A stretch of DNA of 64,000 nucleotides from Planctomycetota bacterium (GCA_029781135.1 JAKOXH010000036.1:23106-87105), one strand, 5' to 3'. Numbered from the stretch's first letter, positions 19,225-28,199 are shown. A program made the numbers and translations. The notes: a model not told the origin generated them from the sequence alone.

Positions 19225-19288
19225 TTGGTCCAAAACGTTGGAAAAATAGCGCGATCCTTCGCGAAGAGCCTTTTATTTTCCACTGATG

Positions 19289-19771
19289 TTACTCTCCTGC
19301 GACTTCAAGAATATGTTCGCGGAGCGCATCGGACACGAAGAAACCCAGCTCGTCGACCAAACGTTCGATGAGCGGGCGGAGCTCGGTAACCATGCCTTTC
19401 GACTTCGCTTCCAGCAAAATGCCTAAAGTACCGAGTGGCCGAATGCCCATGCGTTCGGCGACATGCCGCCCGTCGAGTTCGTCGATCAGGAGTGCGTCGA
19501 CGTTGAGTTCTACAGCCAATGTCAATGCCTCGGCTTCGCCGCGTTGGAGTGTCTGCAAGAACTGCCTGACCTGATTTTGGTCTTTCGGACTCCGCACATC
19601 GACAAAATCGTACTTTGAAAGATCGACTTGCCGATACCGCGCAGAGGCCGCCGCCAGCTCCCGCTGCACGGCGGTTGGGACGATGATGTCGCCGTATAGT
19701 TCTTCCAAAACGGGCAGCAGTTCCAGGAAGTGCAATGCGCGAATCGGTGAAGTGTCACTGACAACGATCAC
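19289..19771 (-). CDS. PIN-like toxin, DUF3368 family
   Basis: A 160-residue protein with an N-terminal SDTSPI and central LLIDELDGR, acidic positions expected of a PIN-type RNase site, followed by GTLGILLEAKSKG, a hallmark of DUF3368. In this family the protein is thought to cleave RNA and to be held in check by a UPF0175 antitoxin. Its ATG overlaps the stop of that antitoxin gene by four bases. The toxin class and nuclease activity are inferred from family membership. Confidence 0.85.
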   Translation of the reverse strand: MIVVSDTSPIRALHFLELLPVLEELYGDIIVPTAVQRELAAASARYRQVDLSKYDFVDVRSPKDQNQVRQFLQTLQRGEAEALTLAVELNVDALLIDELDGRHVAERMGIRPLGTLGILLEAKSKGMVTELRPLIERLVDELGFFVSDALREHILEVAGE

Positions 19772-20019
19772 TGGAGCCGGCCCAATTCGCGAAGTGTCTT
19801 GAGATCGGATTGAAACTCTTCCAGCGTCATTCGATAGATCGGGATTCGACGTTGGTTAAGTTCGTCTTCAAACTCCACGCGCGTCATCCCCGCCAGTTGC
19901 GCCGCGGGCCAAAGGGCGAGCTTGCCGGTATCGAACAAGTGGCAGGCGAACTCGACGCGAGCTTCCTGCTCCGTCAGGCCAGCCTGCTTGAGAACTTCAT
20001 CGGAAAGTGTGAGTGGCAT
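19768..20019 (-). CDS. UPF0175-family antitoxin
   Basis: The 83-residue product begins MPLTLSDEVLKQAGLTEQEA and continues LFDTGKLALWPAAQLAGMTR and FEDELNQRRIPIYR, the typical UPF0175 arrangement with a small helix-turn-helix. The ATG at 20019 is chosen over an upstream extension (to 20184) because the family begins here and the extension is repeat-derived. It precedes and overlaps the DUF3368 toxin gene, the usual antitoxin-first order, and probably represses its own promoter. Confidence 0.85.
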   Translation of the reverse strand: MPLTLSDEVLKQAGLTEQEARVEFACHLFDTGKLALWPAAQLAGMTRVEFEDELNQRRIPIYRMTLEEFQSDLKTLRELGRLQ

Positions 20020-20146
20020 GTTTCGCTGCTCTCGTGGAGGGCGTTGTCTACCATAATTATCGGCTGCGAATTGCTTATCGACAAGCAAGTTGGACGACCA
20101 ACACCACATCACGCCAATAAAAGGTGCGCTATACGCTATATGGGCC

Positions 20147-20221
20147 TGTGGGAGGCGTCTCCCGACGCCGATGGTGCTGTCCAATGGAGCACGAAATCGG
20201 CCTCAGAGGGGCCTCCCACAG
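20147..20221. repeat. Dispersed palindromic repeat, GTGGGAGGCGTCTCC family
   Basis: A 75-bp element starting TGTGGGAGGCGTCTCC and ending GGCCTCCCACAG; the two halves are reverse complements around a loop of about 30 bases. A 74-bp copy occurs at 47712-47785, and half copies at 24361-24465. Confidence 0.85.
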
Positions 20222-20259
20222 CTCATTGGCTGTGCAGACATCAATACCAGGCGGCCTAT

Positions 20260-21315
20260 TCAGCCAACCAATTCCACGAGCGATTTCGCGGTTTCGCTGA
20301 TGATTGCAGCCGCCTGCTTCACTTGCTCGCTGCTCACGTCGAGATGGGTGACGGCACGGATGCGTTGCGGCGCGGTGGCGTTGGTCCATACGCCTTCGTC
20401 GCGCAAGCGGGCGACGAACGACGCGGCGGTGCCGAGTTCCGGATCGACCTCGAAGATGAGAATGTTCGTGTCGATGACTTCCGGGTCGAGTCGCAGACCG
20501 GGCGTGTTGCGGATTGCGTCGGCCAGAATGCGGGCGTTGGCGTGATCTTCCGCTAGTCGCTCGATGTTGTGCTCGAGGGCGTAAAGCGCGCCGGCGGCGA
20601 TGATACCGGCTTGCCGCATGCCGCCGCCCAAAACCTTGCGATGGCGCCGCGCCCGGCGGATGAGATCGGCCGGGCCGCAAAGTGCCGAGCCGACGGGCGC
20701 ACCCAAGCCCTTCGAAAAGCAGACGCTGACCGTATCGAAATGGCTGGCCCAATCGGCGGCCGAAATCCCGGACGCGACCACGGCGTTGAAGAGCCGCGCG
20801 CCATCGAGGTGGCGGGCGAGGCCGTTATCGGCCGCCCAGCCGCAAATCTCCGCGACGGCATCGTATGGCTGAATCCGCCCTGCCCCGCGATTGTGCGTGT
20901 TCTCCAAGCACACCAGCCGCGTGCGCACGCAATGGTCATTCTCGGGTTGGATGCGGCCGAGGAGTTGCTCGACCTGCAACACACCGTACTCGCCTTCGAT
21001 CGATCGCGCCGCGATGCCGAACAGCTGCGCGTACGCTCCTTGTTCATAACACAGAATGTGGCAGTTCGCCTCGCACAGGAATTCGTCGCCGGCTTGGCAG
21101 TGCAATCGAATGCCGATCTGGTTGCTCATCGTTCCCGAGGGGACGTAAATGGCCGCTTCCTTGCCGAGGAGTTCGGCCACGTGCGCTTCGAGATGCAGCA
21201 CGGTGGGGTCGTCGCCGAACACATCGTCGCCCACCTCCGCGGCGGCCATCGCGGCACGCATCGCGGGCGAGGGGCGAGTCACGGTATCGCTACGAAGGTC
21301 GATGGGAAGCTGCAT
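20260..21315 (-). CDS. ltaE: Low-specificity L-threonine aldolase
   Basis: A 351-residue PLP enzyme that splits threonine or allo-threonine into glycine and acetaldehyde. It opens with [17 protein letters not shown] and continues with [13 protein letters not shown], both diagnostic of threonine aldolases. Residues consistent with cofactor binding are the His/Asp in [10 protein letters not shown] and the Schiff-base lysine in [12 protein letters not shown] (about residue 200). It stands alone on the minus strand, 240 bases from the toxin-antitoxin pair, and is probably monocistronic. Confidence 0.93.
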   Translation of the reverse strand: MQLPIDLRSDTVTRPSPAMRAAMAAAEVGDDVFGDDPTVLHLEAHVAELLGKEAAIYVPSGTMSNQIGIRLHCQAGDEFLCEANCHILCYEQGAYAQLFGIAARSIEGEYGVLQVEQLLGRIQPENDHCVRTRLVCLENTHNRGAGRIQPYDAVAEICGWAADNGLARHLDGARLFNAVVASGISAADWASHFDTVSVCFSKGLGAPVGSALCGPADLIRRARRHRKVLGGGMRQAGIIAAGALYALEHNIERLAEDHANARILADAIRNTPGLRLDPEVIDTNILIFEVDPELGTAASFVARLRDEGVWTNATAPQRIRAVTHLDVSSEQVKQAAAIISETAKSLVELVG

Positions 21316-21423
21316 TTCGGGTTTTCAGCGGGGGCGATTGTGGGGAGAATGAACGGGACGAAACATTATCGCCGGTTCGCGTGGGACGGACAATCATGTC
21401 CGTCGCAAAAGAACTTGGGAACG

Positions 21424-21477
21424 CTAATCTTCGCTTATCTTCACTAATCCAGATTAGAGCCGATTAGCGAAGATTAG
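21424..21477. repeat. CTAATCTTCGC inverted repeat
   Basis: CTAATCTTCGCTTATC (21424-21439) and GATTAGCGAAGATTAG (21462-21477) are near-perfect reverse complements. It is the first of three elements packed between ltaE and hisD. Confidence 0.7.
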
Positions 21478-21519
21478 TATTCCAATTGATGGCCGAATGG
21501 AGACTGAACTCTCCCGGCT

Positions 21520-21586
21520 CGTTTAACTCGGAGCCAACGGCGACGGTTTGCGACGATTCGCCTCGCCGCTGGCTCGGGGTTAAACG
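21520..21586. repeat. 67-bp palindromic element D, copy 1
   Basis: It begins CGTTTAACTCGGAGCCAACGG and ends GGCTCGGGGTTAAACG, with the ends reverse-complementary. A second 67-bp copy lies at 28073-28139, ahead of the ALDH7 gene. Confidence 0.85.
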
Positions 21587-21617
21587 CAATTCCGTTCGCA
21601 TTTACGCACGTCATAAA

Positions 21618-21680
21618 GTGGGCACTGCCCACCAATGATGGCAAGTGTTGACATTGATCGTGGTGGGCGGTGCCCTACTC
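21618..21680. repeat. GGTGGGCGGTGCCC palindromic element E, in contact with the hisD start
   Basis: GTGGGCACTGCCCACC near 21618 pairs with GGTGGGCGGTGCCC ending near 21675. The element stops within a few bases of the hisD ATG at 21681, leaving no room for a conventional ribosome-binding site. Confidence 0.75.
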
Positions 21681-23075
21681 ATGGCGTTGAAGATACTTCA
21701 AATTGATACACGGCAGGCCGGTTCGCAAGCGGCGATTACGGCGTTGCGCGCGAAGCTGGCACCGAGTGGCGATGTAGTCAGTGAGGCGGGGCGGCGGAAG
21801 ACGATCGAGGTTTTTGGTGAGCCACTGACGCCGACGCAAGTCATTGAGCGGATTTGCGCCGACGTGCGGACGCAGGGCCTCGAGGCGGTGCTGCACTATT
21901 CGGCCAAGCTGGATGGCAAGCAGCTATCGGCCGAAACATTGCGTGTGCCCGCCGATGACTTGGCCGCAGCCCATGCCGCGGCGGACCGCGAGTTTCTGGA
22001 AACGATCCGCCGGATTCGCGAAAACATCCTGCGGTTCCAAACGGCCATTTTGCATCGCGATGTGGAAGTGGCCGGACCGAGGGGCAGCCGGTTGAGTCAG
22101 CGGTACTTGCCGCTCGAACGCGTGGGGATTTGCGTGCCGGGCGGGGCGGCCGCGTATCCGTCGACCGTGCTGATGACGGCCGTGCCAGCCCAAGCGGCCG
22201 GCGTCGAGCAGATCGCGGTGGTTTCGCCGCCGACACCGAACGGCGCGTACAATCGCGATGTGCTGGCCACCTGCCACGAACTCGGAATTCGCGAAGTGTA
22301 CCGGATGGGTGGTGCCCAGGCCGTGGCGGCGCTGGCGTTTGGCGTCGAAGGGTTAGCGGGCGGGCCGTTGGTAAAGGTCGATAAGATCGTCGGGCCAGGC
22401 AACCAGTTCGTGGCATTGGCCAAAAAGCTGGTCTTTGGCGACGTGGACATCGACTCGATCGCCGGGCCAAGTGAAGTGGTTGTCATTGCCGACGAGACCA
22501 CGCGGCCCGATTTCGCGGCGGCCGATCTCATTGCCCAGGCCGAACATGCACCGGGTTCCAGTGTCCTGATCTCGTGGCATGAGCCGACGCTCAAGGCCGT
22601 GGTCGGCGAGTTGGATAAGCAATCGGCGGCGGTCGAACGGGCGGAAGTTGCCCGCCAATCGCTCGAAGCGTTTGGAGCGCTGATCCTGGTGAAGAACCGG
22701 ACCGAAGCGGCGGAACTCGCCAACACGCTGGCGACGGAGCATTTGCATATCGCATGCGCGGAGCCGGAAGAAATGCTGAGTAAGATTCGCAATGCGGGCG
22801 CCGTGTTCCTTGGGCAATACAGCCCGGTGGCGCTCGGCGATTATGTGGCCGGACCCTCGCACGTACTGCCAACCGGCGCAACCGCCCGGTTCGCCAGCGG
22901 CCTGTCGTCGAACGATTTCCTGCGATCCAACAGCGTGATTCAGTTCACGCAGGAAGGGCTGGAAGCCGTGGCGAAAGACGCACTTCACATGGCTGCCCGC
23001 GAAGGACTCACGGCGCATGGAGCCAGTGTGGCGATACGACGAAAGGATTTTGCGAGCACTCCCGGCGATGCGTAG
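21681..23075 (+). CDS. hisD: Histidinol dehydrogenase
   Basis: Catalyses the last two steps of histidine synthesis, oxidising histidinol to histidine with NAD. The 464-residue product shows YLPLERVGICVPGGAAAYPS, VDKIVGPGNQFVALAKK, GPSEVVVIADE, LIAQAEHAPGSSVLIS and GPSHVLPTGATARFASGL, the family hallmarks, with the zinc and catalytic Glu/His residues present. The ATG at 21681 is preferred; an upstream in-frame start at 21645 would encode residues from a palindromic repeat. hisC follows after 52 bases on the same strand, so the two probably form an operon. The rest of the his pathway, except hisN at 55.5 kb, is elsewhere. Confidence 0.95.
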   Translation: MALKILQIDTRQAGSQAAITALRAKLAPSGDVVSEAGRRKTIEVFGEPLTPTQVIERICADVRTQGLEAVLHYSAKLDGKQLSAETLRVPADDLAAAHAAADREFLETIRRIRENILRFQTAILHRDVEVAGPRGSRLSQRYLPLERVGICVPGGAAAYPSTVLMTAVPAQAAGVEQIAVVSPPTPNGAYNRDVLATCHELGIREVYRMGGAQAVAALAFGVEGLAGGPLVKVDKIVGPGNQFVALAKKLVFGDVDIDSIAGPSEVVVIADETTRPDFAAADLIAQAEHAPGSSVLISWHEPTLKAVVGELDKQSAAVERAEVARQSLEAFGALILVKNRTEAAELANTLATEHLHIACAEPEEMLSKIRNAGAVFLGQYSPVALGDYVAGPSHVLPTGATARFASGLSSNDFLRSNSVIQFTQEGLEAVAKDALHMAAREGLTAHGASVAIRRKDFASTPGDA

Positions 23076-23127
23076 CATCGCGGCTATTTCTGGCCTTCGA
23101 CCCTCAACCCTCGACCTTCAACCTTCC

Positions 23128-24177
23128 ATGCCTTCCGTTCGCCCCAACATTGCTGAAATGAAAGGTTACACGCCCGGCGAGCAGCCGCAGGGTGTGGAGA
23201 AGTTCATCAAGCTAAATACGAATGAAAATCCATACCAATGTTCGCCGAAGGTGAAGGCGGCGATCGGGCGGGTCGTGCAGGCGGGGCTGCAGAAGTATCC
23301 CGATCCGCTGGCCACGTCGTTTCGGATGCGGGCCGGCGAGCTGCTCGGCGTCGACCCCGATTGGATCCTCTGCGGCAACGGCAGCGACGACATTCTCACG
23401 ATCGTCACGCGGGCGTTCGTTGGCACGAGCGATATGGTCCGCTTCGCCAACCCGAGCTATCTGCTGTACCACACGCTGGCCGAACTGCAGGGGGCGGCGT
23501 GCGACATCGTGAATTACAACGCCGATTGGTCGCTGCCGGCCGAATTTGGTCAGGGCAATGATTGGCTGCGGCTCGTGTATTTGGCGAACCCCAACAGCCC
23601 CTCGGGCACGATGCTGGAACCGAAGACGGTCGCCGCGCTGGCCGAGAGTCTGCCCTGCCCGTTGCTGGTTGACGAGGCGTACGTCGACTTTGCCGCTACG
23701 AACTGCCTCGCGCTTGTGGCCGAGAACGAGAAGGTGATGGTCGCCCGGACGCTGAGCAAATCGTACGCGCTGGCGGGTCTGCGGTTCGGTTACCTGGTGG
23801 CTCAGCCGCAGGTGATTCACGAACTGCAGAAGGTGAAGGACTCGTACAATTGCGATGCTCTCTCCATCGCCGGGGCCACCGCGGCGATTGACGATCAAGA
23901 GTGGCTGGCCGAAACACGGGCAACGATTCTCGCCACGCGGGCGCGCATGACTGAGGCACTCCGCGAGCTTGGTTTCACCGTCATCGACTCGCAGGCGAAT
24001 TTCGTGTGGTGTACGCACGAGAGCACACCGGCCGAGGAACTGTATCGGGAACTCAAGCAGTCGGGAGTGCTGGTCCGGTACATGCTCTACGCCGGCTGGG
24101 GTGACGGCTTGCGAATCAGCGTCGGTACCGATGAACAAGTCGATGCGTGCCTTGCTCTACTGCGTGGGTTGGTCTGA
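23128..24177 (+). CDS. hisC: Histidinol-phosphate aminotransferase
   Basis: A 349-residue PLP aminotransferase converting imidazole-acetol phosphate and glutamate into histidinol phosphate, two steps before HisD. The start MPSVRPNIAEMKGYTPGEQ matches the family; an in-frame extension from 23017 would overlap hisD and is rejected. KLNTNENPYQCSP, NPNSPSG, LLVDEAYVDF and the Schiff-base segment RTLSKSYALAGLRFGY (lysine about residue 211) are present. The 28 bases before the ATG are a pyrimidine-rich tandem repeat (CGACCCTCAACC type) rather than a Shine-Dalgarno site. Confidence 0.95.
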   Translation: MPSVRPNIAEMKGYTPGEQPQGVEKFIKLNTNENPYQCSPKVKAAIGRVVQAGLQKYPDPLATSFRMRAGELLGVDPDWILCGNGSDDILTIVTRAFVGTSDMVRFANPSYLLYHTLAELQGAACDIVNYNADWSLPAEFGQGNDWLRLVYLANPNSPSGTMLEPKTVAALAESLPCPLLVDEAYVDFAATNCLALVAENEKVMVARTLSKSYALAGLRFGYLVAQPQVIHELQKVKDSYNCDALSIAGATAAIDDQEWLAETRATILATRARMTEALRELGFTVIDSQANFVWCTHESTPAEELYRELKQSGVLVRYMLYAGWGDGLRISVGTDEQVDACLALLRGLV

Positions 24178-24242
24178 TCGCGCTCGTAAATGCTGGCGCG
24201 GAAATGCCGTTGCGGACTGGTGATTTTAGGCCTTGGGTCTAA

Positions 24243-24343
24243 AGGGTGCCATGCTCTCGCGAAACTGAGACATGCCCACGCTCGCGTCGGAGTGTAATAG
24301 TTTCGCGTGAGCATGCCGGCGCGAGCGAGGGCATGCCATACCC
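24243..24343. repeat. Palindromic element related to 10121-10217
   Basis: GGGTGCCATGCTCTCGCG at the left and GCGAGGGCATGCCATACCC at the right are imperfect reverse complements, with GAAACT/AGTTTC pairing inside. It is the same family as the inner part of the element near 10.1 kb. Confidence 0.7.
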
Positions 24344-24360
24344 GACGCTGGCACGTGACA

Positions 24361-24465
24361 TCGGCCTCAGAGAGGCCTCCCACAGCCCCACTATCGGGCC
24401 CCCCACAGCCCCACTGTCGGCCCTTCCATAGCCCCCTTGTCGGCCCTTCCACAGCCCATTGTCGG
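24361..24465. repeat. Half copy of the GTGGGAGGCG family followed by tandem derivatives
   Basis: TCGGCCTCAGAGAGGCCTCC (24361-24380) matches the right half of the elements at 20147 and 47712. About four imperfect units of about 23 bases (CCCCACTGTCGGCCC-TTCCACAG type) follow to 24465, as if the end of the element had been amplified. 24466-24696 holds no gene I can support. Confidence 0.65.
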
Positions 24466-24696
24466 CAACGATTTCGGCAACGCTATCGTTTCATGTGTCA
24501 CACTGCGTAATCTGCGCAAAGAAATCGAATCGCAACGACGGTTGTGGTGCGATGCGACCGCGACAACCGATGCAAACCATACGGACCGTATTACCGGTCT
24601 GCGCGGCATGTTTGGTACAGGCCGAACGGCCGCAACCGCCGACTTAGCAGGCTGCCGGTTGACGGTCTGCCGCTCGGGCAATGGGGGGACGCTGGC

Positions 24697-26301
24697 GTGC
24701 ATCCAGATATTCGACGACAAGCAGTTGCGTTTGGGACCGTTGCCTGGATGGCATTTCTGGGCACGATCAGCGCCGTCGCTCAATCAACCGTGACGTTAAC
24801 GAGTGGCCAAATTCTGGAGCCGGCCGTTTATCAGGGACCTGAATTGGGAGCCCAAACAGGCACCTCCGCCGCGCAGGGCGCGATCGCACCGAGCGATGCC
24901 TCGGGGAATCCTTTGCGGATGGCCTTGCAAGCTCCACCGCCCGTGCCACCGCAAAACATTCAGTTGGCGCCGGCCGCGCCTGGTGCGTCGAAGGCATCAG
25001 TTCCCATGGGAACCGAACGGTCGCAGATAACGACTCCGGTGCAGTCGCCCGCAAATCAACCGCTGTTGGATAGCAGGGCGACCACCGAAGAACAACTGCC
25101 CACCGGTGCCGACGAGCGAAATCCCGACAATTACGGCCTGCCCCACGAGCATGTGAAGCCATACGGTGGCGGCCACCCCGGAGATTGGTCGTGGGGCTGC
25201 GGCGGCTCGCCGTATCGCGATGGCCCCGGCCTGTGCGACAACTACAAAGTCGGCCCGCGCTGGCACGTGACGGTAGATGGGTTGGTGATGTCGCGAGACA
25301 CGACGGACTTAATCGCATTAGCTGCCGCTATGCCAGGTAGTTTTCCCGCGGACGCACCTTCGGGCATTCCGGAGGGGGTCGATCCCGCGTTCGAGAATTT
25401 CAGTTACGGCCCTGGAGGGAGAGTTACGTTCGCCAGCCAAGTCTCGCGGTGCGTGGGCTACGATTTACAGGCGGTCTACGAGGGCATCAATGATTGGAAT
25501 GCGTCGATCGTGTACCCCAAAGAGGCGATCGATGTTCCCCCCTTGGTCATTCCTCCCGAGCCCGACACGGAACCGGGAGCACCATTTCCAGAAGGTTTTC
25601 AGCAGCGCAGTTTGCACTACCGTTCGGATTTGAATTCCGGTGAACTGAATTTCCTCACGAACATTACGCCCGAGTGGCGGCCGGTTTTCGGTGTTCGTTT
25701 TATTCGCTTGGACGATGAAATCAGCGACACGCTGAATCAAGAAGTTCAAGTGCCATTGCCCGGGCCGCGGACCGAGACCGGTTCCGGGGGCGGCATCCCG
25801 GCGCAGGTTACGGTCAATGATCCCATCGGCCCAACATCGGAAACCGATCGCATCAACCTGTTCCATATCCAAAACAACTTGATGGGTTTTCAAATTGGGC
25901 TGATGCACGACACAATTCAGCTCAACAATCGGTTTGCATTCGAAGGTTTCGTCAATAGCGGCGTGTATTACAACAAAGTCAAGTACAGCAACGTGATGGG
26001 TGTGTACACAACGCAGACGTTTGCCGATAACACGCGTTCAACGGCCGTCACCGATGCTCGCGTGGACACTTCGAACATCGTGAATAACGACACACGGGAC
26101 TACGCGGAAATCTCGTACGTTTCGGAAGCATCACTCACGGGCGTGTGCCGGCTCAATAAGTGCTGGGCGCTGCGCGGCGGCTACCAAGTGCTGTGGATCA
26201 ACAATCTACATACTGCCGACAACGCCTATCTTGGCAATCCGGACGAAACGAGCAGCATGTTCTTTCACGGTTGGCACGCGGGTGTGGAATGCCGGCGCTA
26301 G
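24697..26301 (+). CDS. BBP7-family outer-membrane beta-barrel protein
   Basis: A protein of about 534 residues from a GTG at 24697. I choose that start because a GGGGGG run ends about 9 bases before it and it yields a clean signal peptide: MHPDIRRQ, a hydrophobic core AVAFGTVAWMAFLGTISAVA, then Q. An in-frame extension from 24544 encodes implausible Arg-rich residues. After a Pro/Ala/Gln-rich region (to about residue 145) comes the barrel, with aromatic alternating strands and the C-terminal segment CWALRGGYQVLWINNLHTAD, typical of the BBP7 family first noted in Rhodopirellula. It is probably an outer-membrane structural protein or porin; the real role is unknown. Its stop overlaps that of a pseudogene on the other strand. 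Confidence 0.8.
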   Translation: MHPDIRRQAVAFGTVAWMAFLGTISAVAQSTVTLTSGQILEPAVYQGPELGAQTGTSAAQGAIAPSDASGNPLRMALQAPPPVPPQNIQLAPAAPGASKASVPMGTERSQITTPVQSPANQPLLDSRATTEEQLPTGADERNPDNYGLPHEHVKPYGGGHPGDWSWGCGGSPYRDGPGLCDNYKVGPRWHVTVDGLVMSRDTTDLIALAAAMPGSFPADAPSGIPEGVDPAFENFSYGPGGRVTFASQVSRCVGYDLQAVYEGINDWNASIVYPKEAIDVPPLVIPPEPDTEPGAPFPEGFQQRSLHYRSDLNSGELNFLTNITPEWRPVFGVRFIRLDDEISDTLNQEVQVPLPGPRTETGSGGGIPAQVTVNDPIGPTSETDRINLFHIQNNLMGFQIGLMHDTIQLNNRFAFEGFVNSGVYYNKVKYSNVMGVYTTQTFADNTRSTAVTDARVDTSNIVNNDTRDYAEISYVSEASLTGVCRLNKCWALRGGYQVLWINNLHTADNAYLGNPDETSSMFFHGWHAGVECRR

Positions 26302-26509
26302 TTCAATCGCAGCCAGTATTCGCGGAAGGCTCGCAACCGCGGCAGTGACTCTTGGTCTTTCGCGCGACGGGCAGCTTCCTTGCTGGCAATGATGTCGTCG
26401 ATGTGACAAACGGGAAAGCTCCCGATTTTCCCAAGAACAAATACCGCACGTCGTGCCGCGCGAAGGCGTCGCGAATCTCCTCGGCCTGCCTGTACTCAAA
26501 CGCGCCCAT
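26298..26509 (-). pseudogene. Decayed nucleotidyltransferase-like gene (internal deletion plus frameshift)
   Basis: The frame from ATG 26509 reads MGAFEYRQAEEI...RHDVRYLFLGKSGA, like the start of small nucleotidyltransferases that pair with a short partner. Immediately afterwards, in another frame on the same strand, the sequence reads FPVCHIDDIIASKEAA and continues to a TAG at 26298, matching the usual C-terminal end of that family. The central catalytic part (about 100 residues, with the acidic metal-binding motif) is absent. So the two ends of a gene are joined by a deletion that also shifts the frame, and no active protein can be made. The partner gene just upstream is intact. Confidence 0.65.
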
Positions 26510-26726
26510 AGCCTAGCCAATTCGGGAGATACTGTTCGCACCACTGGCGGTAGTCGGCCATCGTGTCGAATGCCCGATAGGGGACATCATCCAGGACCGG
26601 CTTATAGGTCTTAATAAAGGCGTAGCGAAACCGTTCCTTGAGCGGTCGCCGCGCCGCGGCTTCGAATTCTTCCAGCCACTCGCGCGGAATGGAAGGCGCC
26701 GTCGTCGCGATTGAATCTGGGGCCAT
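26496..26726 (-). CDS. Small hypothetical protein, partner of the broken nucleotidyltransferase
   Basis: The 76-residue product contains IPREWLEEFEAAARRPLKER and DTMADYRQWCEQYLPNWLG. It is helical and lacks a signal peptide. It overlaps the start of the nucleotidyltransferase remnant by 14 bases, an order common in two-gene modules of a small protein followed by a nucleotidyltransferase. With the partner destroyed it may be an orphan; I cannot assign a function. Confidence 0.6.
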   Translation of the reverse strand: MAPDSIATTAPSIPREWLEEFEAAARRPLKERFRYAFIKTYKPVLDDVPYRAFDTMADYRQWCEQYLPNWLGYGRV

Positions 26727-26860
26727 TTTCGATCTCCGCGGAAAACGTGGCGCAGCATGCCGACCACATTCGGACTATACTGAAATTATACTTTAAGGTA
26801 GGCCTTTTTCGCAGGGCAGGTTGGAGCGCTGGCGTTCACTTTCGGGGTTTAATTACGCCC

Positions 26861-27988
26861 ATGCATCGCGTGCTGCTACTGGGGGCCGGGAAGATCGGCC
26901 GGATGATTGCCCGGTTTCTCATGGACTCGGGCGACTACGACGTGCTCGTCGGCGACGTGAGCGACGCGGCTCTGGAGCGGATCGCGCGGCTCACCGGCGC
27001 GCAGGTGCGGCCGGTCGATGCCACGAACGCCGCCGACTTGAAAACCGCGCTCGCAGGTCGGCAGACCGTGCTCTCGGCGCTCAGCTTTCATCACAACCCG
27101 GCGGTGGCGCGGGCGGCGCTGGCGGCTGGGGCCAGCTATTTCGATCTCACCGAGGATGTGGCCACAAGCGATGCCGTGGCGGCGATTGCCGAACAGGCGG
27201 CCGATGGCCAGGTGTTCATGCCGCAATGTGGGCTAGCGCCGGGGTTCATCTCGATCGCGGCGAATGATCTCATCCATTGGTTCGAGCGCGTGGAAACGAT
27301 TCGGATGCGCGTCGGTGCGCTGCCGCAGTTCCCGACGGGCGAGCTGAAATACAACCTCACGTGGTCGACCGACGGTCTCATCAACGAGTACTGCAATCCG
27401 TGCGAGGCGATCCACGGCGGCCGGCGGGTCGATCTGTTGCCGCTGGAGGGACTTGAACATTTCTCCCTTGATGGCGTGCGCTACGAAGCGTTCAACACGA
27501 GTGGTGGTTTGGGCACCATGTGCGACTCGCTCGCCGGCAAGGTGCGCGAACTCAACTACAAGACGGTGCGTTACGTCGGGCATCGCGACGCGATGAAGCT
27601 GCTTGTCGATGAGCTGCGATTAGGCGAACATCGGGAGCAGTTCAAGGAGATCCTCGAACGAGCGATTCCCGTGACATTCCAGGACGTCGTGGTTACATTT
27701 TGCACCGTCACCGGCTGGCGGAAGGGGCTGCTGGTCCAAAAAAGCGATGCCCGTAAGATTTATCACCAGCAAATCGGCGACGAAATGTGGAGCGCGATCC
27801 AAATTACGACCGCGGCCGGCATCTGTGCCGTGCTCGATCTGCACGTCGCGGGGCATTTGCCACGCCGCGGTTTGCTCCGCCAGGAACAAGTCACGATGCA
27901 GGAGTTTCTGGGAAATCGTTTCGGCCGCTATTACGACTCGCGCATGGCGACGCGGTTCAGTGCCGTGGCCGTGGGCGAGGAAGATTAA
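26861..27988 (+). CDS. Saccharopine dehydrogenase family protein (lysine degradation)
   Basis: A 375-residue NAD(P)-dependent enzyme. The N-terminal Rossmann fold, VLLLGAGKIGRMIARFL, is followed by LSALSFHHNPAVARAALAAG, the LTED segment and PQCGLAPGFISIAAND, typical of glutamate-forming saccharopine dehydrogenase. That enzyme cleaves saccharopine to glutamate and aminoadipate semialdehyde. The ATG at 26861 is chosen because it begins exactly at the Rossmann fold; an upstream in-frame start at 26711 would overlap the small gene on the other strand. Two TATACT hexamers lie 70-90 bases upstream. The ALDH7-type gene that follows would use its product. No lysine-ketoglutarate reductase gene is in the window. 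Confidence 0.85.
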   Translation: MHRVLLLGAGKIGRMIARFLMDSGDYDVLVGDVSDAALERIARLTGAQVRPVDATNAADLKTALAGRQTVLSALSFHHNPAVARAALAAGASYFDLTEDVATSDAVAAIAEQAADGQVFMPQCGLAPGFISIAANDLIHWFERVETIRMRVGALPQFPTGELKYNLTWSTDGLINEYCNPCEAIHGGRRVDLLPLEGLEHFSLDGVRYEAFNTSGGLGTMCDSLAGKVRELNYKTVRYVGHRDAMKLLVDELRLGEHREQFKEILERAIPVTFQDVVVTFCTVTGWRKGLLVQKSDARKIYHQQIGDEMWSAIQITTAAGICAVLDLHVAGHLPRRGLLRQEQVTMQEFLGNRFGRYYDSRMATRFSAVAVGEED

Positions 27989-28072
27989 GTTTCCCTTCTC
28001 TCCTTGGGAGAGCGCCAGGGTGAGGGTTTCTTTTCTTGGGGACGACTGTATGTGGAAAGGTCTGACTCCAAT

Positions 28073-28139
28073 CGTTTAACCCGGAGCCAACGGCGACGGA
28101 GCACGATGTTTTGCCTCGCCGCTGGCTCGGCGTTAAACG
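28073..28139. repeat. 67-bp palindromic element D, copy 2
   Basis: It begins CGTTTAACCCGGAGCCAACGG and ends GGCTCGGCGTTAAACG. It has the same length and ends as 21520-21586 but a different loop. Confidence 0.85.
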
Positions 28140-28177
28140 AGCCGTAAGTTATCGACTGTGCCGCCATCAAATACGAT

Positions 28178-28199
28178 CGGTGGGCGGCGCCCACCCTAC
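28178..28199. repeat. Element E right half, in contact with the ALDH7 gene start
   Basis: GGTGGGCGGCGCCCACCC, a perfect 18-base palindrome, ends about 7 bases before the ATG at 28203. It is the same family as 21618-21680 and 49739-49820. Confidence 0.7.

Noticed and set aside
20020..20184. N-terminal extension of the UPF0175 antitoxin
   Set aside because: The added residues are encoded by the palindromic repeat at 20147-20221 and adjoining spacer, and the family starts at MPLTLSDE.
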